Shown: piece by piece, positions 1 to 7,870 of the stretch
Numbering within the stretch: the stretch's first letter is position 1
Layout: each line of letters begins with the position of its first letter
Assembly (NCBI RefSeq): GCF_018854495.1
Contig: NZ_JABBDR010000266.1
Location: forward strand, 1-30,216
Source: Acidithiobacillus ferruginosus
Lineage (GTDB): Bacteria > Pseudomonadota > Gammaproteobacteria > Acidithiobacillales > Acidithiobacillaceae
Direction: 5' to 3'
DNA: 30,216 nucleotides
Notes under the pieces: model-generated
Databases searched by the model: none
Told to the model about the DNA's origin: nothing
Seen by the model: only the letters and a program-made list of their open reading frames with translations
Translations under genes and position numbers: made by a program

Positions 1-603
1 CAGCGACTGTACCTGCGCATTGTGGGGCTGGAAACCCCAGACCAGGACGTTGCCGTTGGGTAACGCCATCTGGGGCAGGGGATACAGATCCATGCCCTGT
101 TCCAGGCGTTTCAGCAGGGAGACCGTCTGTTGCCCATCCTGGAATTTTATTCCCCCCGCGAATTTCTTCAGGGCCGCCTCGTCCAGAGGAGGGCGCAGAC
201 GATCTTCGATATCCGCTAAAGTCCTCGACCAATTCCCCATGACCTTGAGAACGCAGTCTCCGTTGTTGCCGCAGCCTTGGAGTTCCTTCTCATAGGTCTT
301 ATGGCTTTCGAGCAAAGCCTTGCATTGGGGTGTGCCTGCGCCGGCAGCACGCAAATCGCGGACGTAGCTGACGCCTACGGTAGTATCCAACATCCGGAGA
401 TCGTCGAGCCATACCCTGGGCTTGTAGTTGCAAATGGCATCCCGCAGCGGGGTAGTCAACGGTGGTTTGCAGCTGCGCGCATAGCTTTCTGGGGTTTGGG
501 CAGCGATGGCCGGGCAGTTGAAAGGTGTGTCTGCTGCGCTCGCGCTCCAACTGAAGGTTATGGCCATAAAAACGCCCATGCCAAAAATTAATTGTCGTGT
601 CAT
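1..603 (-). CDS. LprI-like secreted protein, partial (C-terminus beyond left edge)
   Basis: An open frame of 201 codons starts at the ATG at 603 and runs off the left edge without a stop. A GAGG ribosome-binding site lies just upstream. Residues 1-23 are a signal peptide ending in ASA. Residues about 52-137 resemble the LprI (lysozyme inhibitor) N-terminal domain: an AIC motif (Cys58), a Leu-Asp helix, a Tyr (Y80), then a second helical stretch with a C-x5-C pair (Cys111, Cys117). Further cysteines at 30, 45 and 94 could form extra disulfides, which fits a periplasmic or outer-membrane location. The remainder (about 140-201) is not recognised. It is the last visible gene of the Tad operon, 33 bases after the muramidase gene. 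The similarity is by eye and moderate; actual lysozyme inhibition is not shown. Confidence 0.75.
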   Translation of the reverse strand, partial: MTRQLIFGMGVFMAITFSWSASAADTPFNCPAIAAQTPESYARSCKPPLTTPLRDAICNYKPRVWLDDLRMLDTTVGVSYVRDLRAAGAGTPQCKALLESHKTYEKELQGCGNNGDCVLKVMGNWSRTLADIEDRLRPPLDEAALKKFAGGIKFQDGQQTVSLLKRLEQGMDLYPLPQMALPNGNVLVWGFQPHNAQVQSL

Positions 604-636
604 GTTATGCCTCATTAACTGTAGTAAAGTTAAACC

Positions 637-1881
637 TCACGCCCAACGGGGACGCCGCTGGCTTTCCCACCTTACAGAACGCTCGAATGCGACAGGTGTT
701 TTCTTGGGGGCACAGGGATCACCCTGTTTTGGCAGGGATTGATCCGTGATGGCATCGCGCAGGATTTGGGCGCGCGCCTGAAAACGGACTTTATATTGGG
801 TATATTTCCCGGTGGCAAGGGCCTCGAACTCCGCCGCGGCCCCCTCCCAGTCCGCCCGATAGAAATGTTGGGCGACGCTGGAAATATAGGACTGGTATTT
901 CATGTCGGTGAGGGTGGTCTGTATGGCACCAGGTAAAGCCCAGAAATTCATTTTTGGGTTGGCCTTCTTGTTGAAAAGTGCCGCTGCGTCTTCGGCATAA
1001 CCGTGTTTGACCGCCGAGGAAACAAAATCGGCTTCTGCCTTTTCCAGATATGGATATCTCTTATAATGTCCATAGTAGTCATTTAGTGCATTCACTGCCT
1101 TTTCTTTTTTTAAGCCAATGTATGGCTTTACCAGGGATAGTATATATTCTATATCGACGCTATCAGGCTTCCCGTATTTTTTCTCCTCTATTTCCATGTA
1201 GCGCCTTAGTGCGCCGATGGTTTGCTGCCCGAGATCCACACCTTCCCCTACCGTGACTCCACTGGCCGCCATGGCTCTTTGCGTGAGATCGCCGGTCTTT
1301 TTATTCTTTTGATATCGCGGTCCTAGATTTCTTCCCGTTTTGACATTGGCCTTGAATGCTCCCGGCACATAGAAGTCGAGCATGGCGCCTTCGCTCTTTT
1401 TTATAAAATCGTAGTCCACCCGATCCGTCGGCGAACATGCCGAGGTCGTTTCCCTGGGTTGCGTCTGGGGTGGCGCAGGTTTCGGCGTTGGAGTTGATTG
1501 TTCATAGATGGGGCTGTCGTCTCGTGGATAACAGACATGACTCTGCAGCAGTGCGAGGCGGTTTTCATAGGCGGCTTTGAGGCAGACAGCGTCGGTGCCA
1601 CAGGCATTTCTCTTCCGAAGCCATTCCTTTTGGCCTGTTCGCGTCTCGGCGACCAGATGGGTGTAATGCCCGGTGTCGGAGAAGACCTTGATGAATTTAC
1701 GGTAAACAATCGTCAGGTCGCGGTCCAAAAGGAGGAGTTTCTTGTCTCCGCAAATGGTCCACTCGGCAGACGTTGACGCCCGGCTGCAATCCATGGCGTC
1801 AGCATCTCCGGCCAACATGGCACCCACGGCCAGCGTCAGGACGTTTAAGGGAGAGACGACTGGAGGTCGGCGTCGCAGCAT
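637..1881 (-). CDS. LprI-domain / pesticin-type muramidase fusion, exported
   Basis: 414 residues from the ATG at 1881. That start has AGGAG six bases upstream and gives a proper signal peptide (RRR then a hydrophobic stretch, ending near residue 29); an in-frame start at 1962 would overlap the upstream gene and bury the signal. Residues 30-117 match the LprI family pattern: C32, EWTIC (C44), an LD helix, Y60, EWLRKRNAC (C94), C100. A Pro-rich linker follows (about 129-143). Residues 155-380 resemble the pesticin/T4-lysozyme-like muramidase fold: FIKKSEG supplies Glu164, and GVTVGEGVDLG supplies Thr210 and Asp216, with the same Thr-to-Asp spacing of six as in pesticin. The expected reaction is hydrolysis of the glycan strand of peptidoglycan in the periplasm. 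Its place after the pilus genes suggests wall remodelling for pilus assembly. The domain calls are by motif only. Confidence 0.8.
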   Translation of the reverse strand: MLRRRPPVVSPLNVLTLAVGAMLAGDADAMDCSRASTSAEWTICGDKKLLLLDRDLTIVYRKFIKVFSDTGHYTHLVAETRTGQKEWLRKRNACGTDAVCLKAAYENRLALLQSHVCYPRDDSPIYEQSTPTPKPAPPQTQPRETTSACSPTDRVDYDFIKKSEGAMLDFYVPGAFKANVKTGRNLGPRYQKNKKTGDLTQRAMAASGVTVGEGVDLGQQTIGALRRYMEIEEKKYGKPDSVDIEYILSLVKPYIGLKKEKAVNALNDYYGHYKRYPYLEKAEADFVSSAVKHGYAEDAAALFNKKANPKMNFWALPGAIQTTLTDMKYQSYISSVAQHFYRADWEGAAAEFEALATGKYTQYKVRFQARAQILRDAITDQSLPKQGDPCAPKKTPVAFERSVRWESQRRPRWA

Positions 1882-1915
1882 TTCAGCTCCTGATACAATA
1901 TGGGCGATATTCCAT

Positions 1916-2848
1916 TTAGCGCGCACAAAATTCGGGATCTGGTGGCGGTGTATAGTCGCCAATGTCGGGGCCCGGTGTGGGCTCTGGGGACGGCAGGTTC
2001 CCCGTCGATCCGGGGTTATTGCTGTTTGCAGCCTGCCCCTGCGCTACACTCCGACTGCTCGGCAATCCCTCTGCCAGCACCGGGCTCTGCATGCGCATTA
2101 CCGCTTCAGCCTGCAGAGGGATACCCCAGCGGGTTTGACCATCCGCGCCCACCACCGGGCTCAGGCGGATCCCGAAGAGGGTGGGTAGTCCGATGTTATT
2201 CAAGCCGTTATTCAACCGGTAAAGTCCCCTGCCCAGTTGATCGATGAAGGGCACGATCAGGGGCTGGACGATGGTGATCTGTACCTTGAGCAGGTTTGCG
2301 TCCTGTACCGACAGCTTGCTGGCGGCGCCGACACTGGTTTGGCGGTAACCCAGATGATCTACGGGTATGGCTCTGACCCAGGTGCCGGAGGCATCGCGGG
2401 TCTGTTCGGCAAAATCGTCAAAGGCCTCGCGGGTAGGATTCAATATCCGGATCGATGCTTGTCCTGCAGCAACTTTGGCGATGGCGTAACCTTGGGTGAG
2501 GGCATGGAGATTCTGACCGTGGGTGTAGAGGGGCGTCAGACCGCGGGCGAGGGCGTCGCGCATGGAGGCGGCGCTGGCACTATGCAAGGTGCCGGCCCGC
2601 ACTGCCTCCTGAGTGGCGACTTCCAGTTGAGCGCGGGCCTGGTAGAGCAGGGCCCCTTGAAAAGTTCCAAGCAACGCCAACAGCAGTGCGGGTGTTGCGA
2701 TGGCGAATTCGACAGCGCTGGCGCCCTGTTCCCGGCTGAGAGCAAAGCCCTCTCGGGCTAGGTGCGAGGTTTTCGCCGGCGATATCGGATTGCACATGGT
2801 TCCGGATGGCGTCCAGAGGCGCAGCGTGTTTCGGAGCTTACACCTCAT
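1916..2848 (-). CDS. TadE-like pseudopilin / Flp assembly protein
   Basis: 310 residues. The ATG at 2848 has a strong GGAGGAGGT site and overlaps the end of tadA by 11 bases, so the two are translationally coupled. After a polar leader of about 42 residues comes G|ASAVEF followed by a hydrophobic helix (about 47-70). This is the class III prepilin pattern, with Gly42 before the cut and Glu at +5. The helix is followed by YQARAQLEVATQEAVRAG, typical of TadE-family proteins. The C-terminal half is periplasmic and ends in a Pro/Gly-rich tail. TadE-like pseudopilins are minor components needed for Flp fibre assembly and are cut by the TadV peptidase, which is not in this window. At 310 residues it is longer than a classical TadE (about 190), so a TadE/TadF/TadG-like label is the safe one. 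Confidence 0.85.
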   Translation of the reverse strand: MRCKLRNTLRLWTPSGTMCNPISPAKTSHLAREGFALSREQGASAVEFAIATPALLLALLGTFQGALLYQARAQLEVATQEAVRAGTLHSASAASMRDALARGLTPLYTHGQNLHALTQGYAIAKVAAGQASIRILNPTREAFDDFAEQTRDASGTWVRAIPVDHLGYRQTSVGAASKLSVQDANLLKVQITIVQPLIVPFIDQLGRGLYRLNNGLNNIGLPTLFGIRLSPVVGADGQTRWGIPLQAEAVMRMQSPVLAEGLPSSRSVAQGQAANSNNPGSTGNLPSPEPTPGPDIGDYTPPPDPEFCAR

Positions 2849-4580
2849 GATGTACCTCCTCCCGCCCGCGCAAAGTGTCTTCGGTCCGGAAGATAGATAA
2901 ATCTACTGGTAGACCACGCTCACGCATCGTCTCAAAAAATTCCGGTACCGCACCGGTTGCCCGAAAGACGCCCCGCACCGTGCCTTCGGCATCATAGCCC
3001 TGCTGCTTATAGGCGAATAGCTCCTGCAACTGGATGGTGCCGCTCTCGATGCCGGTTACCTCGCAGACGCTGGTCACCTTGCGCGAGCCGCAGGAAAAGC
3101 GCGTGATCTGAACGATAATGTCTACTGCTGAGGCGATCTGTTCCCGAATGGCGATAAGGGGGATGTCCATTCCCGCCATCAGCACCATGACTTCCAGACG
3201 GGACAGCATGTCCCGCGCCGTGTTGGCGTGAGCGGTGGTGAGGGAGCCGTCATGGCCCGTATTCATGGCCTGCAGCATATCCAGCGCTTCGCCGCCGCGA
3301 CATTCGCCCACTACCATGCGGTCAGGGCGCATGCGTAGGGCGTTGCGCACCAGTTCGCGGATGGAAATCTGGCCTTTTCCCTCCATGTTGGCTGGGCGCG
3401 CCTCCAGCGAGACCAGATTGGGCTGGTATAGGCGCAGTTCCGCCGCATCCTCAATGGTCACAATGCGTTCATGGTCGGGAATATAGTTGGAAAGTACATT
3501 GAGCAGGGTGGTTTTGCCGGAGCCGGTACCCCCGGAGATGATGATGTTTTTGCGTTGCTGCACACAGACCTGGATGAAATGGGCCATGCGCGCCGCAATG
3601 GAGTCGTAAGTTATCAAGTCTTCCATTTGTGGCCGTTTTTTGGAAAATTTGCGGATAGTGATGCACGCGCCTTTCAATGACAGCGGCGGAATGACGGCAT
3701 TAACGCGGGAACCATCGGACAGACGGGCATCCACCAGCGGTGCGCTTTCATCAATGCGCCGACCGATGGGCGCAACGATACGGTCGATGATGTGCCGCAC
3801 CGCCATCTCACTGCTAAATAGCGCCGGGGCGGCCAGCAATCTGCCTTGGCGCTCGATAAATACTTCGTCATATCGGTTCACCATGATTTCCGTAATGCTT
3901 TCATCCGCTAGAAAGTCTTCCAGCGGGCCAAGTCCGACGGCTTCATCCAGCACCTCTTTTACGAGACGCTGCCGGTCGAATTCCGGGGGCGAATTCATCC
4001 GCCACACGACTTCCCGCACCAACTCGCCGACGACACGGCGCAGATCCTCCGGCGATAGCGCACTGAGGTCGACACGTCGCAAATCCATCTGACTGCGCAC
4101 GGCTTCGTGGACCTCGCGCACCAATACCAGCCAGTGAGCGTCGTAAACGGGACGGATTGGCCAGGTAACTTCCTCGGTCAGCCGCTGGTTCCAATACGGT
4201 GATTGCTTAATAGCGGGCGCACCACCGGTTGGCTTGGTACCCGAAAGGGAAAGGTGGGCAGATTCCTCGGTGGATGCCGTCACGTTATCAAAGCGCGGCA
4301 TGATTTGCAGACGGTACCCGGCGATAAATATTTCGTCGTGCGCCTCCACCGGACCATAGGCTCGCATGCGTTCGCCGTTGACCAGCACTGCACCGAACCC
4401 TCCTAATCCTTCGATATAAACACCACCTTGTTCGGCGTAGATCCGCGCGTGTTCCTTGCCGACGTTCCAGCCCTCCATGCGCAGATGGGCATGTTCCGCC
4501 TTGCCAAGAAGACAAACGCCATCACTCGGTGATATGACCTGCGTGCCGATTTTGGGATGTGACACACGAACGGTAAACAT
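2838..4580 (-). CDS. tadA: TadA/CpaF secretion ATPase with N-terminal FHA-like domain
   Basis: 580 residues; AGGAGA precedes the ATG. Residues 150-560 are a type II/IV secretion ATPase of the TadA/CpaF family: Walker A GGTGSGKTT (350-358), Asp box VTIEDAAEL (374-382), Walker B region MRPDRMVVGECRGGE (417-431) and His box TGHDGSLTTAHAN (441-453). It powers Flp pilus assembly from the cytoplasmic face. Residues 1-95 form an added FHA-like domain (LLGKAEHAHL, VGKEHARIY, FGAVLVNGERM). The usual GR and SxxH positions read GK and GKEH, so phosphothreonine binding may be altered. A plain TadA is about 420-460 residues, which accounts for the extra length. It lies 10 bases after the secretin gene and overlaps the following tadE-like gene. 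The ATPase call is firm; the FHA call is good but degenerate. Confidence 0.95.
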   Translation of the reverse strand: MFTVRVSHPKIGTQVISPSDGVCLLGKAEHAHLRMEGWNVGKEHARIYAEQGGVYIEGLGGFGAVLVNGERMRAYGPVEAHDEIFIAGYRLQIMPRFDNVTASTEESAHLSLSGTKPTGGAPAIKQSPYWNQRLTEEVTWPIRPVYDAHWLVLVREVHEAVRSQMDLRRVDLSALSPEDLRRVVGELVREVVWRMNSPPEFDRQRLVKEVLDEAVGLGPLEDFLADESITEIMVNRYDEVFIERQGRLLAAPALFSSEMAVRHIIDRIVAPIGRRIDESAPLVDARLSDGSRVNAVIPPLSLKGACITIRKFSKKRPQMEDLITYDSIAARMAHFIQVCVQQRKNIIISGGTGSGKTTLLNVLSNYIPDHERIVTIEDAAELRLYQPNLVSLEARPANMEGKGQISIRELVRNALRMRPDRMVVGECRGGEALDMLQAMNTGHDGSLTTAHANTARDMLSRLEVMVLMAGMDIPLIAIREQIASAVDIIVQITRFSCGSRKVTSVCEVTGIESGTIQLQELFAYKQQGYDAEGTVRGVFRATGAVPEFFETMRERGLPVDLSIFRTEDTLRGREEVHHEV

Positions 4581-4590
4581 AGAGGTTCTC

Positions 4591-5946
4591 CTAGCGGATC
4601 AGCCCTTTTTCAGAACGCATCTTGTATAGGTTTTCCAGATAACGACCATGGGATTCCGCATCGATATTCTCTAGGGAATCAGCAGTGATCACCTTGGGTG
4701 TAACGAGAAAAACCAAATCTGACTCGTTGTTACGGAAATCGTCAGATTTAAATAGGTAGCCAAGAACAGGAATATTTCCGAGCCCTGGTATTTTGCTGCT
4801 ATTATTGGCCATGCTGTGATCTATTAATCCAGACATTACCAGTGTATCACCATCTTTCAGGTTGATTTCCTCTTGAGTCCTGGTAGTAAAAAATCCGGGT
4901 ACGCCACCAACGCTCAGTGCTGGGTCAATGTTACTTACCTCGGAGAATATCTTCAGGCTGATATTGTTTCTATCATCCGCAACCGGAGAAAATTTCAGGC
5001 GAATGCCAAAGTCCTTAAAAATGACAGATGTTTGCCCAAATCCAATGGCCAGGGGAATGGGGATCTGCCCGCCCGCCAGAAACTCTGCTGGCTCCTTACT
5101 GCCACTTTTGGCGCTGAGTTTGGGATTGGCAATTTCGTACGCATCACCGTTTTGAAGTGCGTAGTTGATGCGGGAAGCCACTGAGGCGATCATACCGAAA
5201 TTGGTCGCAAATGGAGCAACCTTGAGGGGAAGGTTTTGCACCCCTGAACTGGGGAAGGAAAAATTGGCAAGGGGGCCGCCAGTGCCGTTTGTAGATGGTA
5301 CATCCATGCGGAAGTATGGATTAGAACTGAAATCTCCGACGATGCCAGCTTGTGGTCCGGAAATGGATTGGTTCCAGTTAACTCCGAGACTACGGAAAAA
5401 ATCATTTTTCATCTTCAATATTTTTACATCCAGAAGCACCACTTTTTCCATTCGTATCGGTTCTTTCTCTGCGAGGTTGACTACATTTGAATAAATCGCC
5501 TTGAGTTTCTCTATTCTGTTTAGGGTTTCATCCGATAGATTCTTACCATCAATAATGACTTTGTCGCCGACCACCTTGACCTGTGTGTGGGCGCCATTTC
5601 CGAGTAAAGTAGATATTTCCTCGGCGGCGCGACCTACATCTTTTGGCGCGATGACGACTCGCGACGCGCTCTCGTCCCCATTTTTATACCAAAGGTGTAA
5701 ATTTGTTTCACCAGCCCCCTCAGCCAGAAGAAGTAATTCCTTGTTGTCAACCAGGGTAACGCTGAGTATCTTACCATTACCGACGGCGACTCGTTTCACG
5801 GTATTGGTAGGGATGATTTTTACCTGGCCAGCGTACATGGAAATATTAGATTGCTGCTCCAGACTGAGGATATCGCCAGCATAGGTCAGAGCGGGCAGAA
5901 TGCAGGTTGCTATGACCGCAGCCAGGGAGTTAGGGAGGTATTTCAT
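4591..5946 (-). CDS. cpaC: Tad pilus outer-membrane secretin (CpaC/RcpA)
   Basis: 451 residues with a signal peptide (about 1-23, ending TYA). Residues 33-105 form the pilus-secretin N-terminal domain (MYAGQVKIIPTNTVKRVAVGN, then LLLLAEGAGETNLHLW), followed by a BON-like stretch near 115-160. The secretin domain fills about 170-430: a VLLDVKILKMKNDFFRSLGVNW start, the central ALQNGDAYEIANPKLSAKSG block, and the end block DGDTLVMSGLI...KIPGLGNIPVLGYLFKS. Secretins assemble as multimeric gates that let the Flp fibre cross the outer membrane. Length is normal for CpaC/RcpA. The gene is visibly more AT-rich than its neighbours tadA and cpaB. A weak AGGA lies 11 bases before the ATG, 15 bases after cpaB, so coupling is likely. 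Confidence 0.95.
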   Translation of the reverse strand: MKYLPNSLAAVIATCILPALTYAGDILSLEQQSNISMYAGQVKIIPTNTVKRVAVGNGKILSVTLVDNKELLLLAEGAGETNLHLWYKNGDESASRVVIAPKDVGRAAEEISTLLGNGAHTQVKVVGDKVIIDGKNLSDETLNRIEKLKAIYSNVVNLAEKEPIRMEKVVLLDVKILKMKNDFFRSLGVNWNQSISGPQAGIVGDFSSNPYFRMDVPSTNGTGGPLANFSFPSSGVQNLPLKVAPFATNFGMIASVASRINYALQNGDAYEIANPKLSAKSGSKEPAEFLAGGQIPIPLAIGFGQTSVIFKDFGIRLKFSPVADDRNNISLKIFSEVSNIDPALSVGGVPGFFTTRTQEEINLKDGDTLVMSGLIDHSMANNSSKIPGLGNIPVLGYLFKSDDFRNNESDLVFLVTPKVITADSLENIDAESHGRYLENLYKMRSEKGLIR

Positions 5947-5961
5947 CGGAAAAATGTCCTG

Positions 5962-7008
5962 TCAAGGCTTGGGTAATGATGGTACATAAGGGAACGGCAG
6001 AGAGGTGACCTCGCGGTTCTGAGCCTTATTCCGCAGCGTCATATCCCCGCTCTCGGGGGTCGCGTATTGCGCCGCATCTCCGGCTGTTTGCACGTTACGG
6101 ATACTCGTGCTACCACCATTCGATGCGCCACCGACAATATATTCCACCCCAGCAGGCAGGGTGTGCGGATATCCGATAATATCGTGCAGCGATATCGCAT
6201 GTTTTGGCCAGGCACCAGTATTGTTGTTACCTCTTAAATCCAGGCGGATTTCCCCGCTTTTCTGAGCGACCAGGATTTTTTGCGCCTGCTGCGGTGTGAC
6301 TTCGAGGGTAATGGTGCCATAGCCTTCTGCTCCACCCGGGTTATTGGGGGACATCTCTCGCCCAGTCGCGAGGACTTTCAGGTTCTGCCCTAAAAATCGC
6401 ACCAAGGAGCCATCTGGCGCTGCAGGAGCGGTCTGCAGGTTGGTGATGATGCTTGCGGCTGCATTGGCGCGAACATCGGCTGGCGTGATCCACAGCATGT
6501 CGATGTGGTCTCCGGGACGAAGCATTTTGTTGATGGAGTTTTCCGAATTGACCGAAATCGTCAGGGCGATGTGATGAGCGTCGAGAATATCTGCTGGGCT
6601 GCCCACGTTGCTGAACATCGACATTGTCAGCGGTTTGCCGCCTTCTGCCGGAAACAGGAGTCTTTTGTTTTCAATTTTGTTGAAATCGGATTCCAGTATG
6701 ATCCCGGCCGGTGCGCTGTCGACCGGGATCCTTCGCCGCGCGACCATAGACCACGTGAGGATGGTATTCGCGGGCAGATTCTCGATCGGCACAACCGCGG
6801 CAACGGTGATTTCCTTTTTGGAAGACATTTCACTTAGCAGGCGCTGCTTCAAAGCGGACTCCTTGGCATGGAGGGTATGCACAGCAAGATACGCTGCGCC
6901 AAGCCCGGCCAGCACCGCGAATGCCAGGAGAATCCATCCGGTGATGGCGCGACTTTTCTTTTGCAGAATCGGCCGCATTACGGGATCAGGTTTAATCGGG
7001 GTCGACAT
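5962..7008 (-). CDS. cpaB: Tad pilus periplasmic protein CpaB/RcpC
   Basis: 348 residues. One N-terminal membrane segment (about 20-44, ITGWILLAFAVLAGLGAAYLA) follows a short cytoplasmic leader. Residues 68-130 are a SAF-type domain (VAAVVPIENLPANTILTWSMVARRRIP), and the RcpC/CpaB core includes NKMLRPGDHIDMLWIT and GTITLEVTPQQAQKILVAQKSGEIRL. CpaB/RcpC is a periplasmic partner of the secretin and is encoded directly before it here, as in most Tad loci. GAGGAAG lies upstream of the ATG and overlaps the stop of the small pilin gene in front. The C-terminal 60 residues are low-complexity and polar. Confidence 0.93.
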   Translation of the reverse strand: MSTPIKPDPVMRPILQKKSRAITGWILLAFAVLAGLGAAYLAVHTLHAKESALKQRLLSEMSSKKEITVAAVVPIENLPANTILTWSMVARRRIPVDSAPAGIILESDFNKIENKRLLFPAEGGKPLTMSMFSNVGSPADILDAHHIALTISVNSENSINKMLRPGDHIDMLWITPADVRANAAASIITNLQTAPAAPDGSLVRFLGQNLKVLATGREMSPNNPGGAEGYGTITLEVTPQQAQKILVAQKSGEIRLDLRGNNNTGAWPKHAISLHDIIGYPHTLPAGVEYIVGGASNGGSTSIRNVQTAGDAAQYATPESGDMTLRNKAQNREVTSLPFPYVPSLPKP

Positions 7009-7016
7009 GCGCTTCC

Positions 7017-7184
7017 TCAGAATGGCAAGGTGGCTATGGACGCAGCCCAGGAGAAATCGCTGGAAAATGTCCGCAGTGCTTCCATGAGCCGGGTAATGGG
7101 GCTGGGATTGCCGACAAACAGCAATCCCAGGGCGAAAACCGCAGCGATGATGTACTCGATGCTGGACTGGCCTTTTTCGTTCAT
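7017..7184 (-). CDS. Small Flp-like pilin (55 residues)
   Basis: A 55-codon frame plus stop, short enough to be missed by usual length cut-offs. It starts at the ATG at 7184, begins 10 bases after the stop of the preceding gene, and ends just before cpaB. The protein begins MNEKG|QSSIEY and continues with a hydrophobic helix (residues 9-26). This is the Flp signature: Gly at the cut, and Glu-Tyr at +5/+6 of the mature chain. The mature form would be 50 residues, close to canonical Flp pilins. It may be a second major pilin, or a minor one at the fibre tip. The ribosome-binding site is weak (AGGGG). The motif and the tight packing between Tad genes make this a real gene with good confidence. 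Confidence 0.85.
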   Translation of the reverse strand: MNEKGQSSIEYIIAAVFALGLLFVGNPSPITRLMEALRTFSSDFSWAASIATLPF

Positions 7185-7193
7185 GGCACGCCC

Positions 7194-7868
7194 CTAACGT
7201 TGATCCAGAACCACTACCAGACGGCTGTTATCGGTACCGTCTTCGCCAATTACAATGTCCAGATGGCGGTTCCCTTTATTCATGGAAATCACGGATGGGT
7301 TGTTGCGCATAGCCGGAGCCGGTTGCCATTGTTGTACCATTAATGCGTTTTTGAGCGTGCTGCGCAGTGTTCCGGCAGGACTGTCGGCACGTACATGCAA
7401 AACCCGCCCGTGAATGCCCGCGTCATTAGTCTCCACATCCTGCAACACGGAAGCGTTGGACGGTAACGGCAAATCGGCGGGTAGCGGGTCGCGCTCCATT
7501 TCTTGATCCATACGCAGACTGGAGAGGGTGCCATAGGCTGAATCGCCCTCCATGTGCCACTGGGTGGTCAACGAATAAGGTGGCGTAATGCACCCTTGAA
7601 CATGTTCATGGCGAAGTTGATTTTCTGTATAGGATCCGCCCAGTTTTGCGCACGCCTCTACAAAATAGGAGCGTAGCCGTTCTTCCTCCGCGCCCACATG
7701 AAATTGTACGGCACGCATATCCAAGCCGTTGATACGAAGGTGACTTGCCAGTGGTTCGGTGATTGCGTTGTCTGGAGGGGGCAGGAGTGGTCCCTTCTCA
7801 TCCGCCACGGCCAAAGTCGGGATGCTGAGAATCGCAAGGATACAGAACATGATCGATCGGATGTTCAT
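7194..7868 (-). CDS. Secreted protein of unknown function in Tad operon
   Basis: 224 residues with a signal peptide (1-22, ending AVA). GGAGG precedes the ATG. No family is recognised. The chain has two cysteines about 20 residues apart (in EACAKLGG and QGCITPP), which could form one disulfide, and a C-terminal beta-rich stretch (RHLDIVIGEDGTDNSRLVVVLD). It begins two bases after the stop of the TadE-like gene, so it is certainly part of the operon, and it is followed at once by the small pilin. A periplasmic accessory role in Flp assembly is inferred from position only. The predicted size and secretion would also suit a pilotin-like or minor-subunit chaperone, but nothing in the sequence proves that. 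Confidence 0.8.
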   Translation of the reverse strand: MNIRSIMFCILAILSIPTLAVADEKGPLLPPPDNAITEPLASHLRINGLDMRAVQFHVGAEEERLRSYFVEACAKLGGSYTENQLRHEHVQGCITPPYSLTTQWHMEGDSAYGTLSSLRMDQEMERDPLPADLPLPSNASVLQDVETNDAGIHGRVLHVRADSPAGTLRSTLKNALMVQQWQPAPAMRNNPSVISMNKGNRHLDIVIGEDGTDNSRLVVVLDQR

Positions 7869-7870
7869 GA

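Noticed and set aside
277..591. Plus-strand frame of 104 codons
   Set aside because: It is antisense to the LprI-like gene, which has a signal peptide, ribosome-binding site and family motif; this frame has neither.
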